Notes: generated from the sequence alone by a model not told the origin. A stretch of DNA of 64,000 nucleotides from Rhizobium sp. CC-YZS058 (GCF_034720595.1 NZ_JAYESJ010000001.1:1638001-1702000); one strand, 5' to 3'. Counted from the stretch's first letter, positions 43,293 through 57,654 are shown. Translations and numbers: made by a program.

Positions 43293-43718
43293 TCAGATTC
43301 CTACCGTCATATAACTTTTCATGAGGCTTGCGGCGAATTCCTCATTGAGTTCGGGGAAGCCGGTTCTCTTTGATAGTGCATTATACCTTGCGATTTCCTC
43401 CTTTGCTTCAGCCTCACTCAGCACGCGGCCTCCCTCTCCGATTGGAGGCGGCGCCCAAACATCGTCAAAGGAGAAGTCGAAGCCGAGGGGCTGGCAGTAA
43501 GGAAACGGCGATGGTTCATTCTGTCCGGCCTTGTCCAAGGCAAGCTTGCCTGCAGCCGCCTGTGCCTGGGTCGAACTGTTCGATGGCACTGCCGAGACAC
43601 TCTGCATAGGCGCGACGGATGCCACTGGGGCGGCACTGCCGCTGTTGCCGGTATTCTGTAGCAGCGTCAGGGCGATCAGCCCTTGAGATTGAACCGATGC
43701 AATCACGATACACTCCAT
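43293..43718 (-). CDS. Hypothetical protein (141 residues)
   Basis: An unrecognised protein of 141 residues starting MECIVIASVQSQGLIALTLL. A hydrophobic start, a Ser/Ala/Gln-rich middle (SVSAVPSNSSTQAQAAAGKL) and a more globular C-terminal half containing FDDVWAPPPIGEGG can be seen. A GTG seven codons earlier (43739) is an alternative start; neither has a strong ribosome-binding site. It lies next to the transferred-looking RTX gene, facing it. Confidence 0.5.
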   Translation of the reverse strand: MECIVIASVQSQGLIALTLLQNTGNSGSAAPVASVAPMQSVSAVPSNSSTQAQAAAGKLALDKAGQNEPSPFPYCQPLGFDFSFDDVWAPPPIGEGGRVLSEAEAKEEIARYNALSKRTGFPELNEEFAASLMKSYMTVGI

Positions 43719-44063
43719 AGGGTCAGGCGCTTGCCCCACGCTTCATCGTGGCTGGGCGCGGGGGCGCGCCTGCTTCATGCAGGGCGGGTGTACGGGAACG
43801 AGACTACAATGCCAGAGGGTGGTTAAAAATATATTTTAGGAATGCATGATTGACAAGATTGCCATTGTATCTGCGGAAAAATTCGCCTGGCGCGCTGCGT
43901 CGCTGTCCTCTGCGAGCATTTGCTCGCGCGCAAAAGCCGGGCCTTGGCGCGAAGGGAATTCGGCAAGGTTCGGCAGCCGGCACGCGTGCGGGCTCTGACT
44001 GAAAATTCGGGGTGAGGATGGCCGCGCTGGAGGGCAAAGCAGGTGGGACGTCCGAGCCCTTCT
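43719..44063. other. 345-base gap before uvrB
   Basis: No gene, repeat or clear hairpin is seen here. The stretch 43800-43870 is AT-richer than its surroundings. Confidence 0.45.
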
Positions 44064-47030
<2,967 letters not shown>

Positions 47031-47182
47031 GTTCGCAATATGGCGCCGGATGCGCGGGAAGAAAAGGGTCGTCGGCGGAAGGCCGCCCACTTTCTTCGCC
47101 TCCCATGTGAGCGGATCCTGATCTGCCCGAATCTCGCCTGCTTCCGGGCCTAGGTCGGCATCATCCGAGGATGGAGCCCCGC

Positions 47183-48817
47183 ATGAGCCTTTCCTTTCCC
47201 ACACTCGCCGCCATCCGCTTCGGCTACGGCCTGCGGCCCGGCGAAGCGCCGCCGGCCGATGCGGAGGCTCTGCTGGCCCAGGCGGCCGCGCCGAAACGCG
47301 CCGATCTGCCCTTCACCGCTCTGCCGCTCGCCCGCCGGCGGCAGCTCTTCCTGGCCATGCGCGCCCGCAACCGGGCGGTCGCCGCGCATGCCAAGCCTCT
47401 GCCGCCGGAAGAGCGCGTTCCGCTCATCAAGGCCCAGGGCAGGGATGTGCAGCTGATGCTGCTTGCCGAGCGCCAGGACCGGCTGTCCAATGCCGTTCTC
47501 TCGCCGCACGGCTTCCACGAGCGGCTCGCCGCCTTCTGGGTCGACCATTTCTCCACCAATATCGGCAAGTCCGGCGATCTGCGGCAATTGGTGCCGATGC
47601 AGGAGCGCGACGCGATCCGGCCCCATCTCACCGGCCGTTTCGCCGATCTGCTCTCCGCTGCCGTCCGCCATCCGGCCATGCTGCTCTATCTCGACCAGCA
47701 AGCCTCCTTCGGCCCGAATTCGCCGGTGGGGAAGAAGCAGAAGCGGGGCCTGAACGAGAACCTCGCCCGCGAGCTGATTGAGCTCCACACCATGGGCGCC
47801 GGCTCGGGCTACAGCCAGACGGACGTGACGAGTGCCGCCCGGGTTCTGACCGGCCTCGTGCCGAATGCGCAGCGCACCGACTGGGCCTTTCTCCGCCAGC
47901 GGGCGGAGCCCGGCGCCCATCCTGTCCTCGGCACGACCTATGGCGGCAGCCTGCGCAGCGAGCGTGATGTCGAGCATCTGCTTGCAGACCTCGCGGCACG
48001 GCCGCAGACCGCCGCGCATCTCTGCCGCAAGCTCGCCGCGCATTTCATCGCCGACCAGCCGCCGGCCGCCCTGGTCAGCGCGATGACGCAGGCCTGGCGA
48101 AGGAGCGATGGCGATCTCATGGCCGTCTACCGCGTGCTCGTAACCCACAAGGACGGGCAGGACGTGACGCTCGGCAAGATCAAGCCGCCCTTCGACTATG
48201 TCGCCTCCAGCCTGCGGGCGCTCGATATCGACCAGGCGACTCTCGATGCACCGCGCCCCTCGGCCCGTAAGGCCGCGCCCGAGCGGGCAGCCATGCTGGC
48301 GGCCGAGACCGAGGAGGCAGCCAAACAGTCCGGCGCTGCCGGCCGCCAGACGATGAGCGCGATGCAGGACGGAGCAGACGCCAAGGAGCCGGGCGGCGAG
48401 GCCATGATGACGAACGGGGCGGCCGCCCTTATCCGCACGCTCGGAAAACCCGGCGACCGGCTGGACGCGCTGCTCGACGAACGGCTCGAGACGCTGGCCG
48501 CTCGGCGCAAGAGCCTCTCGCGCGATGCGGTGCAGACCATTGCCGCGCTGGGCCAGCCGATCTGGCAGCCGCCGAGCCCGGCCGGCTGGCCGGACACCGA
48601 AAGCGCCTGGATTGGCGGCGGCGCCTTGACCGGCCGGATCGCCTGGGCGCGGCGGCTCGGCGCCAGCTTCGGCGGCGACGAGGATCCCACGGCCTTGCTC
48701 AAGGATGCGCTGGGGGAGGCGGCCCGCGATGACACGATCCGCACCGTCTCGCGCGCGCCGCGTCGCCAGGTGGGTCTGACGCTGGCGCTTGCATCCCCCG
48801 AATTCAACCGCCGATGA
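47183..48817 (+). CDS. DUF1800 family protein
   Basis: A 544-residue protein of DUF1800, starting [20 protein letters not shown]. Characteristic blocks are [15 protein letters not shown] and [22 protein letters not shown]. The ATG at 47183 has GGAG seven bases upstream. The family is of unknown function and is nearly always paired with a DUF1501 gene, as here, 82 bases on. No signal peptide is obvious. Confidence 0.9.
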   Translation: MSLSFPTLAAIRFGYGLRPGEAPPADAEALLAQAAAPKRADLPFTALPLARRRQLFLAMRARNRAVAAHAKPLPPEERVPLIKAQGRDVQLMLLAERQDRLSNAVLSPHGFHERLAAFWVDHFSTNIGKSGDLRQLVPMQERDAIRPHLTGRFADLLSAAVRHPAMLLYLDQQASFGPNSPVGKKQKRGLNENLARELIELHTMGAGSGYSQTDVTSAARVLTGLVPNAQRTDWAFLRQRAEPGAHPVLGTTYGGSLRSERDVEHLLADLAARPQTAAHLCRKLAAHFIADQPPAALVSAMTQAWRRSDGDLMAVYRVLVTHKDGQDVTLGKIKPPFDYVASSLRALDIDQATLDAPRPSARKAAPERAAMLAAETEEAAKQSGAAGRQTMSAMQDGADAKEPGGEAMMTNGAAALIRTLGKPGDRLDALLDERLETLAARRKSLSRDAVQTIAALGQPIWQPPSPAGWPDTESAWIGGGALTGRIAWARRLGASFGGDEDPTALLKDALGEAARDDTIRTVSRAPRRQVGLTLALASPEFNRR

Positions 48818-48899
48818 CGGCCCGGTCGACAGGCAGGGCAGGGCCCGATCAGGGCAAAGGCTGGAAGCAGCCGCGGCAAGGCCGAACACGGAGAGCACA

Positions 48900-50069
48900 A
48901 TGACAGGTCCCTTCATGCCAACCCGGCGCGCCTTCCTCGCCACGGCCTGCTGTGCCGCGGCGGTGCCGCTCGTCACGCCCGTCAGTTTCGCGGCCATGCC
49001 GGGCGAAAACCGCCTGGTGACGATCGTCCTGCGCGGGGCGATGGACGGGCTCGGCATGGTGCAGCCTTATGGCGACAAGGGCTTTGCGGCCTACCGCCCG
49101 ACGATCGCGCTGACGCCCGAGACAGGGCTGATCGATCTCGACGGCCATTTCGGCCTGCATCCGGATGCTAAGGCGCTGCTGCCGCTCTGGCAGGCGGGTG
49201 AGCTGTCCTTCGTCCACGCCGTCTCCACCCCCTATCGCAACAGCCGCAGCCATTTCGATGGGCAGGACGTGCTGGAGACGGGCGAAAACGGTGTGGGCGC
49301 GCTCAAGGATGGCTGGCTGAACCGGGTGCTTTCGGTCCTTCCGCGCTCGGCCGCGATTCGCGCCATCGACGTCAACACCACCTCCGACCTGATCCTCTCC
49401 GGCGCACAGCCGGTCGATGTCTGGGCGCCGAAAACCGATCTCGCCGTCGGGGCGGACGAACTTGCCTTCTTCACGGCGCTCTATGCCGGCGATCCGCTGT
49501 TTGCCGCGGCCTTGAAGGAGGCGGAAACGACCGACAGTTCGGCCGACGAAATTCGGGGTCAGGGGCCGGGCGAGCGCAGCGTCGTGGAAACGGCGCGGCT
49601 TGCGGGCGGGCTGCTGGCGCGCGACTATCGCATCGCCAGTTTCTCGATCGTCGGCTGGGACACGCATCTGCGCCAGGCGACCGCTTTCGCCAAGCCGGCC
49701 CGGGATCTGGCCGAGGCGCTAATCATGCTAAAACAGACCATGGGCCCTGCCGCCTGGTCGAAGACCGTGGTGGTGGCGATGACCGAGTTCGGACGCACGG
49801 TGCGCGAAAACGGTTCGGGCGGTACCGACCATGGAACGGGCGGCCTGGCGCTGCTGGCAGGCGGCGCCCTGCGCGGCGGCCGCATTCTCGGTCGCTGGCC
49901 TGGCCTGAGCGAGGATGCGCTGCTCGACGGCCGGGACCTGATGCCGACCGGCGACGTGCGGGCGCTTGCCGCCGCCATGCTGCACCGCCAGTTCGACGTC
50001 GCGCCCTCGACGCTGACCAACGCCATCTTCCCCGGCCTCGACTACAGCATGGCCTCCGCTTACCTGTAA
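48900..50069 (+). CDS. DUF1501 family protein, Tat-exported
   Basis: A 389-residue protein of DUF1501, a sulfatase/alkaline phosphatase-like family. It has a twin-arginine signal (MPTRRAFLATACCAAAVPLV), and RGAMDGLGMVQPYGDKGF and AMTEFGRTVRENGSGGTDHG are family blocks, the latter like a metal site. Partner of the preceding DUF1800 gene; together they are predicted to act in the periplasm. Function unknown. Confidence 0.9.
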   Translation: MTGPFMPTRRAFLATACCAAAVPLVTPVSFAAMPGENRLVTIVLRGAMDGLGMVQPYGDKGFAAYRPTIALTPETGLIDLDGHFGLHPDAKALLPLWQAGELSFVHAVSTPYRNSRSHFDGQDVLETGENGVGALKDGWLNRVLSVLPRSAAIRAIDVNTTSDLILSGAQPVDVWAPKTDLAVGADELAFFTALYAGDPLFAAALKEAETTDSSADEIRGQGPGERSVVETARLAGGLLARDYRIASFSIVGWDTHLRQATAFAKPARDLAEALIMLKQTMGPAAWSKTVVVAMTEFGRTVRENGSGGTDHGTGGLALLAGGALRGGRILGRWPGLSEDALLDGRDLMPTGDVRALAAAMLHRQFDVAPSTLTNAIFPGLDYSMASAYL

Positions 50070-50232
50070 GATAGGCGAAGAGTGCGTTCACAAAGCAACC
50101 AAGGCCGATCATCTGTGCCATCGACGTCGGCGCCGATCCTTTCATCTTGGTTCCACACAGACGATCGGGCGTTGAATTAGGATATTCTAAATCTTTCCAT
50201 TCCTATCCTCTGATTTTACTGGAGGACAGGAT

Positions 50233-52038
50233 ATGAGAAGACTCTCGATCTCTGCGCGGCTCTACGCGCTCGTTACCTTTGTAATCCTGGCACTGGTCGC
50301 AGCCATGACCCTCTCGCTTCTGCAATCCCATGCTCGACTGGTGCAGGAACGCAAGGCGATGCTGTCGGCGATGGACGAGGCCGCTGTCGGGATTTTCCAG
50401 AAATACTTCGACCTTGAGCAGAAGGGTGTCCTTACCCGGGAAGCCGCGCAGGCGGGAGCTATGGAGGCGGTCCGTGCCATGCGCTACCAGGATGCGGGCT
50501 ATTTCTTCATCAGCGACATGCAGGCGCGGATGCTGATGCATCCGCTGAAACCCGAACTGGTCGGCAAGGATCTTTCCGGCCTGCAAGACAAGACCGGCAA
50601 GGCCATCTTCAAGGAATTTACCGCGACGGTGAAGGCGCAGGGGCAGGGCTTCGTCGATTATTACTGGCCGAAGCCCGGCGTCGAAGAACCGGTGCTGAAA
50701 CTGTCGCACGTCATCGGGTTCAAGCCCTGGGACTGGATCGTCGGGACCGGGGTCTATGCGGATGACCTGGACGCGTTGTTTCGCGCAGGGCTGATCCAGC
50801 TCGGGATCGTCTGCGCAGCGGCCTCCGCGCTCACCCTCTCGGCCGCGCTGCTGGTGGTCCGCAGCGTCGTGCGCCCGCTCGTTCGGCTCAAGGGCGCGAT
50901 GCGGGCCATCGCCCGAGAAGATCTTTCCGAGCCGGTGCCCGAAACCGGCCGGGGGGACGAAATCGGCCAGATGGCGGAGGCGCTCAGCCTGTTGCGTGAC
51001 AGCGTCGAGGATCGTGTGACGCTGCGCCAGCGCGAGCAGGAGCGCCAGGCCGAGATCGACAATCAGCGGGATGCAGCAGCCGCGCAGCTGCGGGAGCAGG
51101 CCGATCGGCAGGCACGGTCGATCGCCACCCTTGGCACGGCCCTGGAGGCGCTCTCGTCTGGCGATCTGACACCGGAGATCGGCACGATCGCCAGCGACTA
51201 TGCCAAGTTGCGGACCGACTTCAACACGGCACTTGCCGCCTTGCGCCACGTGATCGGCGCCATTAACGGCTCGACCGACATCGTCTTCGACAGTGCCGGC
51301 GGCATTTCGGAAGCGGCCTCCAATCTTTCGCGGCGCACCGAGCAGCAGGCAGCGGCGCTGGAGGAAACGGCTGCAGCCCTGAACGAGATCACGACAACGG
51401 TGTTGACGGCCTCCGAGCGGGCCCGCGAGGCGCGCGACATGGTGGCGGCCACCAAGGCCAGCGCTGCCCGTTCGGGCGACATCGTCCGCAACGCCGTGGC
51501 GGCAATGGGCCGGATCGAAAATTCGTCGTCCCAGATCGGCCGGATCATCGGCGTGATCGACGAGATCGCGTTCCAGACCAATCTCTTGGCACTGAATGCC
51601 GGTGTCGAGGCGGCGCGGGCCGGCGAGGCCGGGCGCGGTTTCGCCGTCGTCGCGCAGGAGGTGCGTGAGCTGGCGCAGAGATCGGCACAAGCGGCCAAGG
51701 AGATCAAGGATCTCATCCGCGGCTCAAGCAGCGAGGTGGAGGCGGGCGTCGCCCTCGTCCGGTCGACCGGGGACGCGCTGTCGGAGATCGAGAATCTGGT
51801 TAACGCCGTCAACGACCACGTCGCCTCCATCGCCCAGGCTGCGCAGGAACAGGCGACCAGCCTGCAGGAGGTCAACCAGGCCGTCAATTCCATGGACCAG
51901 ATGACCCAGCAGAATGCTGCCATGGTGGAAGAGACGAGTGCTGCGAGCCAGACGCTGGCAAGGGAGAGCGAAGAGCTGCGTCGGCTTCTCCGCACATTCC
52001 GCCTCGAACGGAACGGCGGTCACGCGCGTGCCGCCTGA
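50233..52038 (+). CDS. Methyl-accepting chemotaxis protein with periplasmic Cache domain
   Basis: A 601-residue chemoreceptor. Order: membrane segment about 7-27, single Cache (sCache_2) sensor about 35-180 ([20 protein letters not shown]), second membrane segment about 187-210, HAMP about 211-265, second HAMP-like linker, then the signalling domain with the conserved tip [25 protein letters not shown] is seven bases before the ATG. The C-terminal end has no CheR-binding pentapeptide. Sensor ligands of this class are often small carboxylates (family knowledge). Confidence 0.93.
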   Translation: MRRLSISARLYALVTFVILALVAAMTLSLLQSHARLVQERKAMLSAMDEAAVGIFQKYFDLEQKGVLTREAAQAGAMEAVRAMRYQDAGYFFISDMQARMLMHPLKPELVGKDLSGLQDKTGKAIFKEFTATVKAQGQGFVDYYWPKPGVEEPVLKLSHVIGFKPWDWIVGTGVYADDLDALFRAGLIQLGIVCAAASALTLSAALLVVRSVVRPLVRLKGAMRAIAREDLSEPVPETGRGDEIGQMAEALSLLRDSVEDRVTLRQREQERQAEIDNQRDAAAAQLREQADRQARSIATLGTALEALSSGDLTPEIGTIASDYAKLRTDFNTALAALRHVIGAINGSTDIVFDSAGGISEAASNLSRRTEQQAAALEETAAALNEITTTVLTASERAREARDMVAATKASAARSGDIVRNAVAAMGRIENSSSQIGRIIGVIDEIAFQTNLLALNAGVEAARAGEAGRGFAVVAQEVRELAQRSAQAAKEIKDLIRGSSSEVEAGVALVRSTGDALSEIENLVNAVNDHVASIAQAAQEQATSLQEVNQAVNSMDQMTQQNAAMVEETSAASQTLARESEELRRLLRTFRLERNGGHARAA

Positions 52039-52099
52039 GAAACGGGCCGCGGGGGATGCCTGCACCAATGCAGGATCCCGCTGCGGCTCGAGCGGATAC

Positions 52100-52483
52100 T
52101 CATGCCTCCGGCGGGACGGGGGTGGGCTTGCCGGCGCTGTCCAGCGCCACCATCACGAAGGTGGCGTCGGTGACCTTCTCCATCAGCGGCGACAGGTATC
52201 GCTGCGCCCAGGCTTCCACCTTGAGCGTGATCGACGTGCGGCCGACCCGGGTAATGTCGGTGTAGATGCAGAGCGTATCGCCGATCTTCACCGGAAGCGC
52301 GAACGCCATCTCGCGGACAGCGGCGGTGACGACGCGGCCGCGGGCGCGCTCGGCGGCGCGGATGCCGCAGGACAGGTCCATCTGCGCCATGACCCAGCCG
52401 CCGAATATATCGCCCGCCGCATTCGCGTCTCCCGGCATTGCCAGGGTACGCAGGGTCAGTTCGCCGCTCGGTCGGTTGTCCAT
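52100..52483 (-). CDS. Acyl-CoA thioesterase, YciA-like
   Basis: A 127-residue hotdog-fold thioesterase that hydrolyses acyl-CoA. The catalytic-region block GDANAAGDIFGGWVMAQMD is of the YciA type and is followed by GDTLCIYTDITRVGRTSI. GGAGAGAG precedes the ATG at 52483; the longer open frame upstream is not family-like. Confidence 0.92.
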   Translation of the reverse strand: MDNRPSGELTLRTLAMPGDANAAGDIFGGWVMAQMDLSCGIRAAERARGRVVTAAVREMAFALPVKIGDTLCIYTDITRVGRTSITLKVEAWAQRYLSPLMEKVTDATFVMVALDSAGKPTPVPPEA

Positions 52484-52640
52484 CGTCTCTCTCCGCCTCG
52501 AAGAGCCGCAGCTTCGGCGATCCACGGTGATTCTTCCAGTCGGTGGAGGCGGGCGCAAGAAACGGAAAAGGGCTCGGCAGGGGTCGCTGCCGGGCCCTTG
52601 GCCTCGATCTTCATGAAGGAGCCCGGTGCTCCGGGCGCGC

Positions 52641-52844
52641 TCAGACGTGGCGGCTGTCGAGCCGGCGCCGCTGGCCGCTGGCATAGGATTCCGCCCAGCC
52701 GCGCTGGATGAAGGACTGGCTGCGCTCGACGCCGTTTTCGACGACGAGGACATGCCATTCGCCCATGGCTTCGACCACGGAGACGCTGGCAATCCGCGGG
52801 TTGAGGTAGGTTCGGTCCTGTCCGGTCTGTGCTAGATCGATCAT
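52641..52844 (-). CDS. Small conserved-looking protein of unknown function (67 residues)
   Basis: A 67-residue protein starting MIDLAQTGQDRTYLNPRIAS, no membrane segment, predicted small beta-rich domain (GEWHVLVVENGVERSQSF). AAAGGGG is seven bases before the ATG at 52844 and too close to the alternative ATG at 52850. No family name can be given. Confidence 0.6.
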   Translation of the reverse strand: MIDLAQTGQDRTYLNPRIASVSVVEAMGEWHVLVVENGVERSQSFIQRGWAESYASGQRRRLDSRHV

Positions 52845-53142
52845 GCTCATGCCCCTTTCGATGAGTTCGGGGGCCGCTTTTCCATATGTTCGGAAACGCA
52901 GTCGGCGACGCCCATCAAACGTGCCGCCGATGAAAAAGACTCTACACTCAATCGCCACTTTCGTAAACAGCGGCTTGGTAAAGCCTTCGTTTACCATGTT
53001 CGGCGATGCTCGGCGCTCGTCCGCATCAGGCCCGCTTTCCGACACGAGCACCCATCACGGTCGAGCCTCCGGATCGGGGCAGGCGCGGGGGCGCCGTCGC
53101 GGCAGCTCCCGGCAGTGCGGCAACGGCGGAAGGCGGAACGAC

Positions 53143-54312
53143 ATGCGGAAGACAGCCATGATGAGACGCGGCACGGCCGCCCTGGCGCTTGCGCTGACAT
53201 TGGCCGCCTGCACCACCGACGATCTCTCCCCGCCGGAGCGCTTCACCGACAGCCCGAGCATCGGTCCGGTCGGCAGCATCGCGCCGGGGCCGGTGCCGGA
53301 GGGAAACGTTTCGCCCTATCCGGCGCGCGCGCCGGTTGCGAGCCTTCACGGCTCCGGCCGCACGCTGCCGCCCGACGCGGCCGCCGGTCCGGCTGTCGAT
53401 ATTGACGGCATGCTGGGGGAGGAGCCGCGCGTCACCGGTCTTGCCGAGGAACAGGCCCGGCAGATCCATCCCGATGCCGCGCCGCCGGTGGTGGACGGTG
53501 TCGGCACCGGCGCACTGCGCGAGGTCGCTTCCGTCGCGCCGCCCGCGATGACGCAGTCCGTCCTCGCCGATCCCGACCTGCCAACCATGACTCCGGAGCG
53601 CCAGGCGCAGGAGGAACGTCGTCGTCGCACCTTCCTTGCCGATCAGCAGGAGCAGATGATCAAGCGCCGCAAGGTCGAGGAGGAGCAGCAGGTTGCCTTT
53701 CTGCCGCGCGCGGGGTCGCCGATGTCCGTCCCGGCGGCACCGCGGTCGCCGCAGGCCATGCCGGCGGACGAAGTGGCCTGCCGGTCGCGCCTGAGGCGCC
53801 TCGGCGTGGAGTTCCGCGACGTGCCGCGCATTGCCAATGGCCCGTCCTGCGGCATCGACTATCCGATCGAACTCAGCGGCCTGTCCGGCGGCATCGGCGT
53901 CAAGCCGGCGGTCAAGCTGAACTGCGAGGTGACGGAGGCCTTCGCGCTTTGGGTCAAGAACGAGCTCGCGCCCGCCGCCCGCTATCGCTACTTGACCGGT
54001 ATCCGCACCATCAAGCCACTCGGCGGATATTCCTGCCGGACGATGAATTCGCGTCGCGGCAATCCGATGTCGGAGCATGCGCGCGGCAATGCGATCGATG
54101 TCGGCACGTTCGTGCTGAAAAGCGGACGGGAAATCGACGTCCGCAAGCCCGGCTTCTTCGCTTTCCGCGAGAAGGGCTTGCTGAAGGCCGTGCGCTCCGA
54201 CAGCTGCAAATATTTCAACACCGTTCTCGGCCCGGGCAGCGATCCGAGCCACAAGGACCATTTCCACTTCGACCTGCGCAACAGGAAGTCCGGCTACCGC
54301 CATTGCGATTGA
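53143..54312 (+). CDS. Extensin-like (M15B-related) lipoprotein
   Basis: A 389-residue lipoprotein with a lipobox (LALTLAACTTDD), a long Pro/Ala/Glu-rich linker (about 30-205), and a C-terminal extensin-like domain with the zinc-peptidase-like motif SEHARGNAIDVG and HKDHFHFD. Related domains are D-alanyl-D-alanine or peptidoglycan-binding enzymes of the VanY/M15 type. Cysteines in the C-terminal domain may form disulfides in the periplasm. The ATG at 53143 is followed by ATGs at 53158 and 53161, so the exact start is uncertain. Confidence 0.85.
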   Translation: MRKTAMMRRGTAALALALTLAACTTDDLSPPERFTDSPSIGPVGSIAPGPVPEGNVSPYPARAPVASLHGSGRTLPPDAAAGPAVDIDGMLGEEPRVTGLAEEQARQIHPDAAPPVVDGVGTGALREVASVAPPAMTQSVLADPDLPTMTPERQAQEERRRRTFLADQQEQMIKRRKVEEEQQVAFLPRAGSPMSVPAAPRSPQAMPADEVACRSRLRRLGVEFRDVPRIANGPSCGIDYPIELSGLSGGIGVKPAVKLNCEVTEAFALWVKNELAPAARYRYLTGIRTIKPLGGYSCRTMNSRRGNPMSEHARGNAIDVGTFVLKSGREIDVRKPGFFAFREKGLLKAVRSDSCKYFNTVLGPGSDPSHKDHFHFDLRNRKSGYRHCD

Positions 54313-54337
54313 GCGCAGACAGGTCGCGCAAAAAAAT

Positions 54338-54358
54338 AGGCCGGCGCAGGGCCGGCCT
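54338..54358. terminator. Hairpin after the extensin-like gene
   Basis: An 8-bp stem AGGCCGGC/GCCGGCCT with a 5-base loop. The A run just before it (54330-54336) would give a T run on the minus strand, while on the plus strand no T run follows. Confidence 0.5.
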
Positions 54359-54589
54359 TGAAGAAAACCCGGGCGGAAGGGGACTAGGGTCCAGCCGGGT
54401 GCAAATCACAGGCGGGGTCGGGTGCAACCACCAGCGCGTGCGGGCAGACCATGCCGCGATTCCCGCAACGGTTTGATGACAGCGCCGGCGAGCCTTTCTC
54501 TGCCAGAAGGTGGAGCGGGGGGAGGTGAAAACCGTCGCGAACATGCCATATAAGGGCATCTCTTCGTCACGCTCTCTCGCGGGAACTTC

Positions 54590-55512
<923 letters not shown>

Positions 55513-55516
<4 letters not shown>

Positions 55517-56274
55517 ACTTCGAAGCGGTCAAGGCGATTTACCTGTTCGAAATGGCCCGCACGCGCCGCACCTTGCTGCAGAGCGTCGTCTCGCCGGTCA
55601 TCACCACCTCGCTCTATTTCATCGTCTTCGGTGCGGCGGTGGGGTCGCAGATCCGGCAGATCGAGGGCGTCTCCTACGGCGCCTTCATTACGCCCGGGCT
55701 GATCATGCTGACGCTGCTCACGCAATGCGTCTCGAACGGCTCGTTCGGCATCTATTTCCCGAAATTCACCGGCACGATCTACGAGGTCCTGTCCTCGCCG
55801 GTGTCGATGATCGAGATCGTGCTCGGCTATGTCGGGGCGGCGGCGACCAAGGGCATGATGATCGGCCTGATCATCCTTGCCACGGCGTCGTTCTTCGTCG
55901 ATCTGTCGATCGCCCATCCCATCGCCATGCTGGTCTTCTTCGTGCTGACGGCCGTGACCTTCTCGCTGTTCGGCTTCCTCATCGGCATCTGGGCCAAGGA
56001 TTTCGAGCAGCTGAACCTCATCCCCATGCTGGTCATTCCGCCGCTCGTCTTTCTCGGCGGCAGCTTCTACTCGATCTCCATGCTGCCGCCCTTCTGGCAG
56101 GCCGTCAGCCACGTCAATCCGGTCCTCTACCTGATCTCCGGCTTCCGCTGGTCCTTCTTCGAAGTCTCCGAGGTCAACCCCCTGATCAGCCTCGCCATGA
56201 TCCTCCTCTTCCTCACCATCCTCCTCGCGATCCTCGTCTGGGTGTTCCGGACGGGGTATCGGTTGAGGAGCTAG
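55513..56274 (+). CDS. ABC-2 type exporter permease (YadH-like)
   Basis: A 253-residue inner-membrane protein with six hydrophobic segments and the ABC-2 signature region [24 protein letters not shown] near the C-terminus. It forms the transporter with the preceding ATPase. E. coli YadH is 256 residues. No substrate is suggested by the neighbours. Confidence 0.92.
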
Positions 56275-56280
56275 GTGAGA

Positions 56281-56371
56281 AGTGATTAGTGAGCAGTGAG
56301 CAGTGATCAGTGGGCAGTAGGCAGTAGGGAGTGGCGAGTAGGCGATAGGCAATAGGCAGTAGGGAGCAGAG
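56281..56371 (+). repeat. Tandem heptamer tract, AGTGAGC type, degenerate
   Basis: Thirteen consecutive 7-base units in unbroken phase (AGTGATT, AGTGAGC, AGTGAGC, AGTGATC, AGTGGGC, AGTAGGC, AGTAGGG, AGTGGCG, AGTAGGC, GATAGGC, AATAGGC, AGTAGGG, AGCAGAG). The consensus is AGTRRGC. The tract starts six bases after the exporter permease stop. Confidence 0.85.
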
Positions 56372-56425
56372 AGGGGGGCGATTGGCGAAGAATAGGCTTG
56401 ACTACGGCCCTATGTACTACCTGAT

Positions 56426-56477
56426 CACTACTCACTACTCACTACTCACTACTCACTACTCACTACTCACTACTCAC
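56426..56477 (+). repeat. Tandem heptamer tract, CACTACT, perfect
   Basis: Seven perfect copies of CACTACT plus three bases. On the other strand the unit is AGTAGTG, related to the opposite tract 50 bases away, so the two face each other. The stop codon of the convergent glycosyltransferase gene (56474-56476) lies at its end, within the last repeat. Confidence 0.95.
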
Positions 56478-57607
56478 GCCTCCCGCAGCTCCGTCCCCTT
56501 CGTTCCGATCGTCATCGAGTTGCCGCGCCAGGCGAAGGCGGTGGTTTGCCAGCTTTTGAGCCAGACGAGCGGCAGCAGAAGGTCGCGCGTGATCATGGCC
56601 GGCAGGGAGAGGGCCGAGAGACGCCAGCATTTGGCGCGCGCCAGCGCCAGCTCCGGAAGGTAGATCGCGAGGAGGATGGCCAGAACGGGCAGAAGCGGCG
56701 CGGTGCCGGAAAGCCAGCAGGCGGCAAGGGTGAGGGCGAGCGGCGGAACGGCGCCAAGGATGATTTCGGGCACGAAGAAAGCCGGAAAAGTGACGCGACG
56801 CAACCGCGCCCAGCGTCGCTGCCGCGACCAGACTTCATTGAGCGTTCTGGCGCCAAGCGGCTGCGAGAAGGGCGCGGAAACGAGGTGGACCTTCAATCCC
56901 AGCCGGCTGACGAGCTTGGTCGAGGCCGCGTCTTCGGCAATCTCGGCGCCCAGCGCATGGATGCCGCCATTGGCGTCCAGCATCGGCTTGTGCCAGAGCA
57001 TGCTCTTGCCCTGTGCGAAGCCCCAGCCGAGCGCCTCGCCTGCATATTGCCAGCGGGCCTGGTGGCTGTTGAGGAACATGCATTCCACCTCGGCCCAGAA
57101 GCCGTGCGGGCGCGCACCGATCGGCGTGGAGCAGACGAGCCCGGTGTTCGGCCGCCAGGCCGCCATCAGGTGACGAATGTAGTCTTGCGGCATCAGGACA
57201 TTGGAATCGGCGAGGATCACCCAGTCGTGCCGCGCCGCCAGCCAGCCCTTGACGCAATTGTTGAGCTTGGGATTGGCGCTGATGCGGTCGTCGCCGGTCA
57301 GGATCTGCGCAGGCCGATCGGGTTGCGCCGCCATCGCCGCGCGGATGGTGGGGATCAGCGGGTCCTTGGGGTCGGCGAGGCAGAAGATCAGCTCGTAGTG
57401 CGGCCAGTCGAGCCGGAAGGCGCGGGCGATCGTCTCTTCGCTATAGGGTTCGATCCCGTTTTCGGGAATGACGATCGACACCGGCGGCGCCTCGCCAACC
57501 GCCGGGGCCGGCGTGCCGCCGCGGGCAAGCCGCAGCGAGGCGATGAGGAGACTGATGAGATGAACAAGCAGCAGAATGCCCGTTGCGAGGCTGAGTGCCA
57601 GAACCAT
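56474..57607 (-). CDS. Membrane glycosyltransferase, ceramide-glucosyltransferase-like (GT2/GT21)
   Basis: A 377-residue integral-membrane glycosyltransferase: an N-terminal membrane segment, a GT-A catalytic domain, and two to three C-terminal membrane segments. The catalytic aspartates lie in LADSNVLMPQDYI and IAEDAAST, and the lipid-acceptor-type motif is SRQRRWARLRR. It resembles ceramide/diacylglycerol glucosyltransferases, so a membrane lipid is the likely acceptor. Three CTGTCAT-like half-sites lie 48-93 bases upstream, suggesting PhoB control. In Agrobacterium a related enzyme makes phosphorus-free glycolipids under phosphate starvation (general knowledge; identity not verified). Confidence 0.85.
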   Translation of the reverse strand: MVLALSLATGILLLVHLISLLIASLRLARGGTPAPAVGEAPPVSIVIPENGIEPYSEETIARAFRLDWPHYELIFCLADPKDPLIPTIRAAMAAQPDRPAQILTGDDRISANPKLNNCVKGWLAARHDWVILADSNVLMPQDYIRHLMAAWRPNTGLVCSTPIGARPHGFWAEVECMFLNSHQARWQYAGEALGWGFAQGKSMLWHKPMLDANGGIHALGAEIAEDAASTKLVSRLGLKVHLVSAPFSQPLGARTLNEVWSRQRRWARLRRVTFPAFFVPEIILGAVPPLALTLAACWLSGTAPLLPVLAILLAIYLPELALARAKCWRLSALSLPAMITRDLLLPLVWLKSWQTTAFAWRGNSMTIGTKGTELREA

Positions 57608-57654
57608 GCGCGACCGATCCCTGGAAGGCGCGACATGCGAAGCCGGCCTCGTTT

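Noticed and set aside
47031..47182. SOS control of uvrB
   Set aside because: Only a single GTTC (47031-47034) lies before the start; no GTTC-N7-GTTC pair.
56382..56663. An open frame with repeated LLTTHYS translation
   Set aside because: It is simply the CACTACT heptamer read as codons and has no ribosome-binding site; the region is annotated as repeat.
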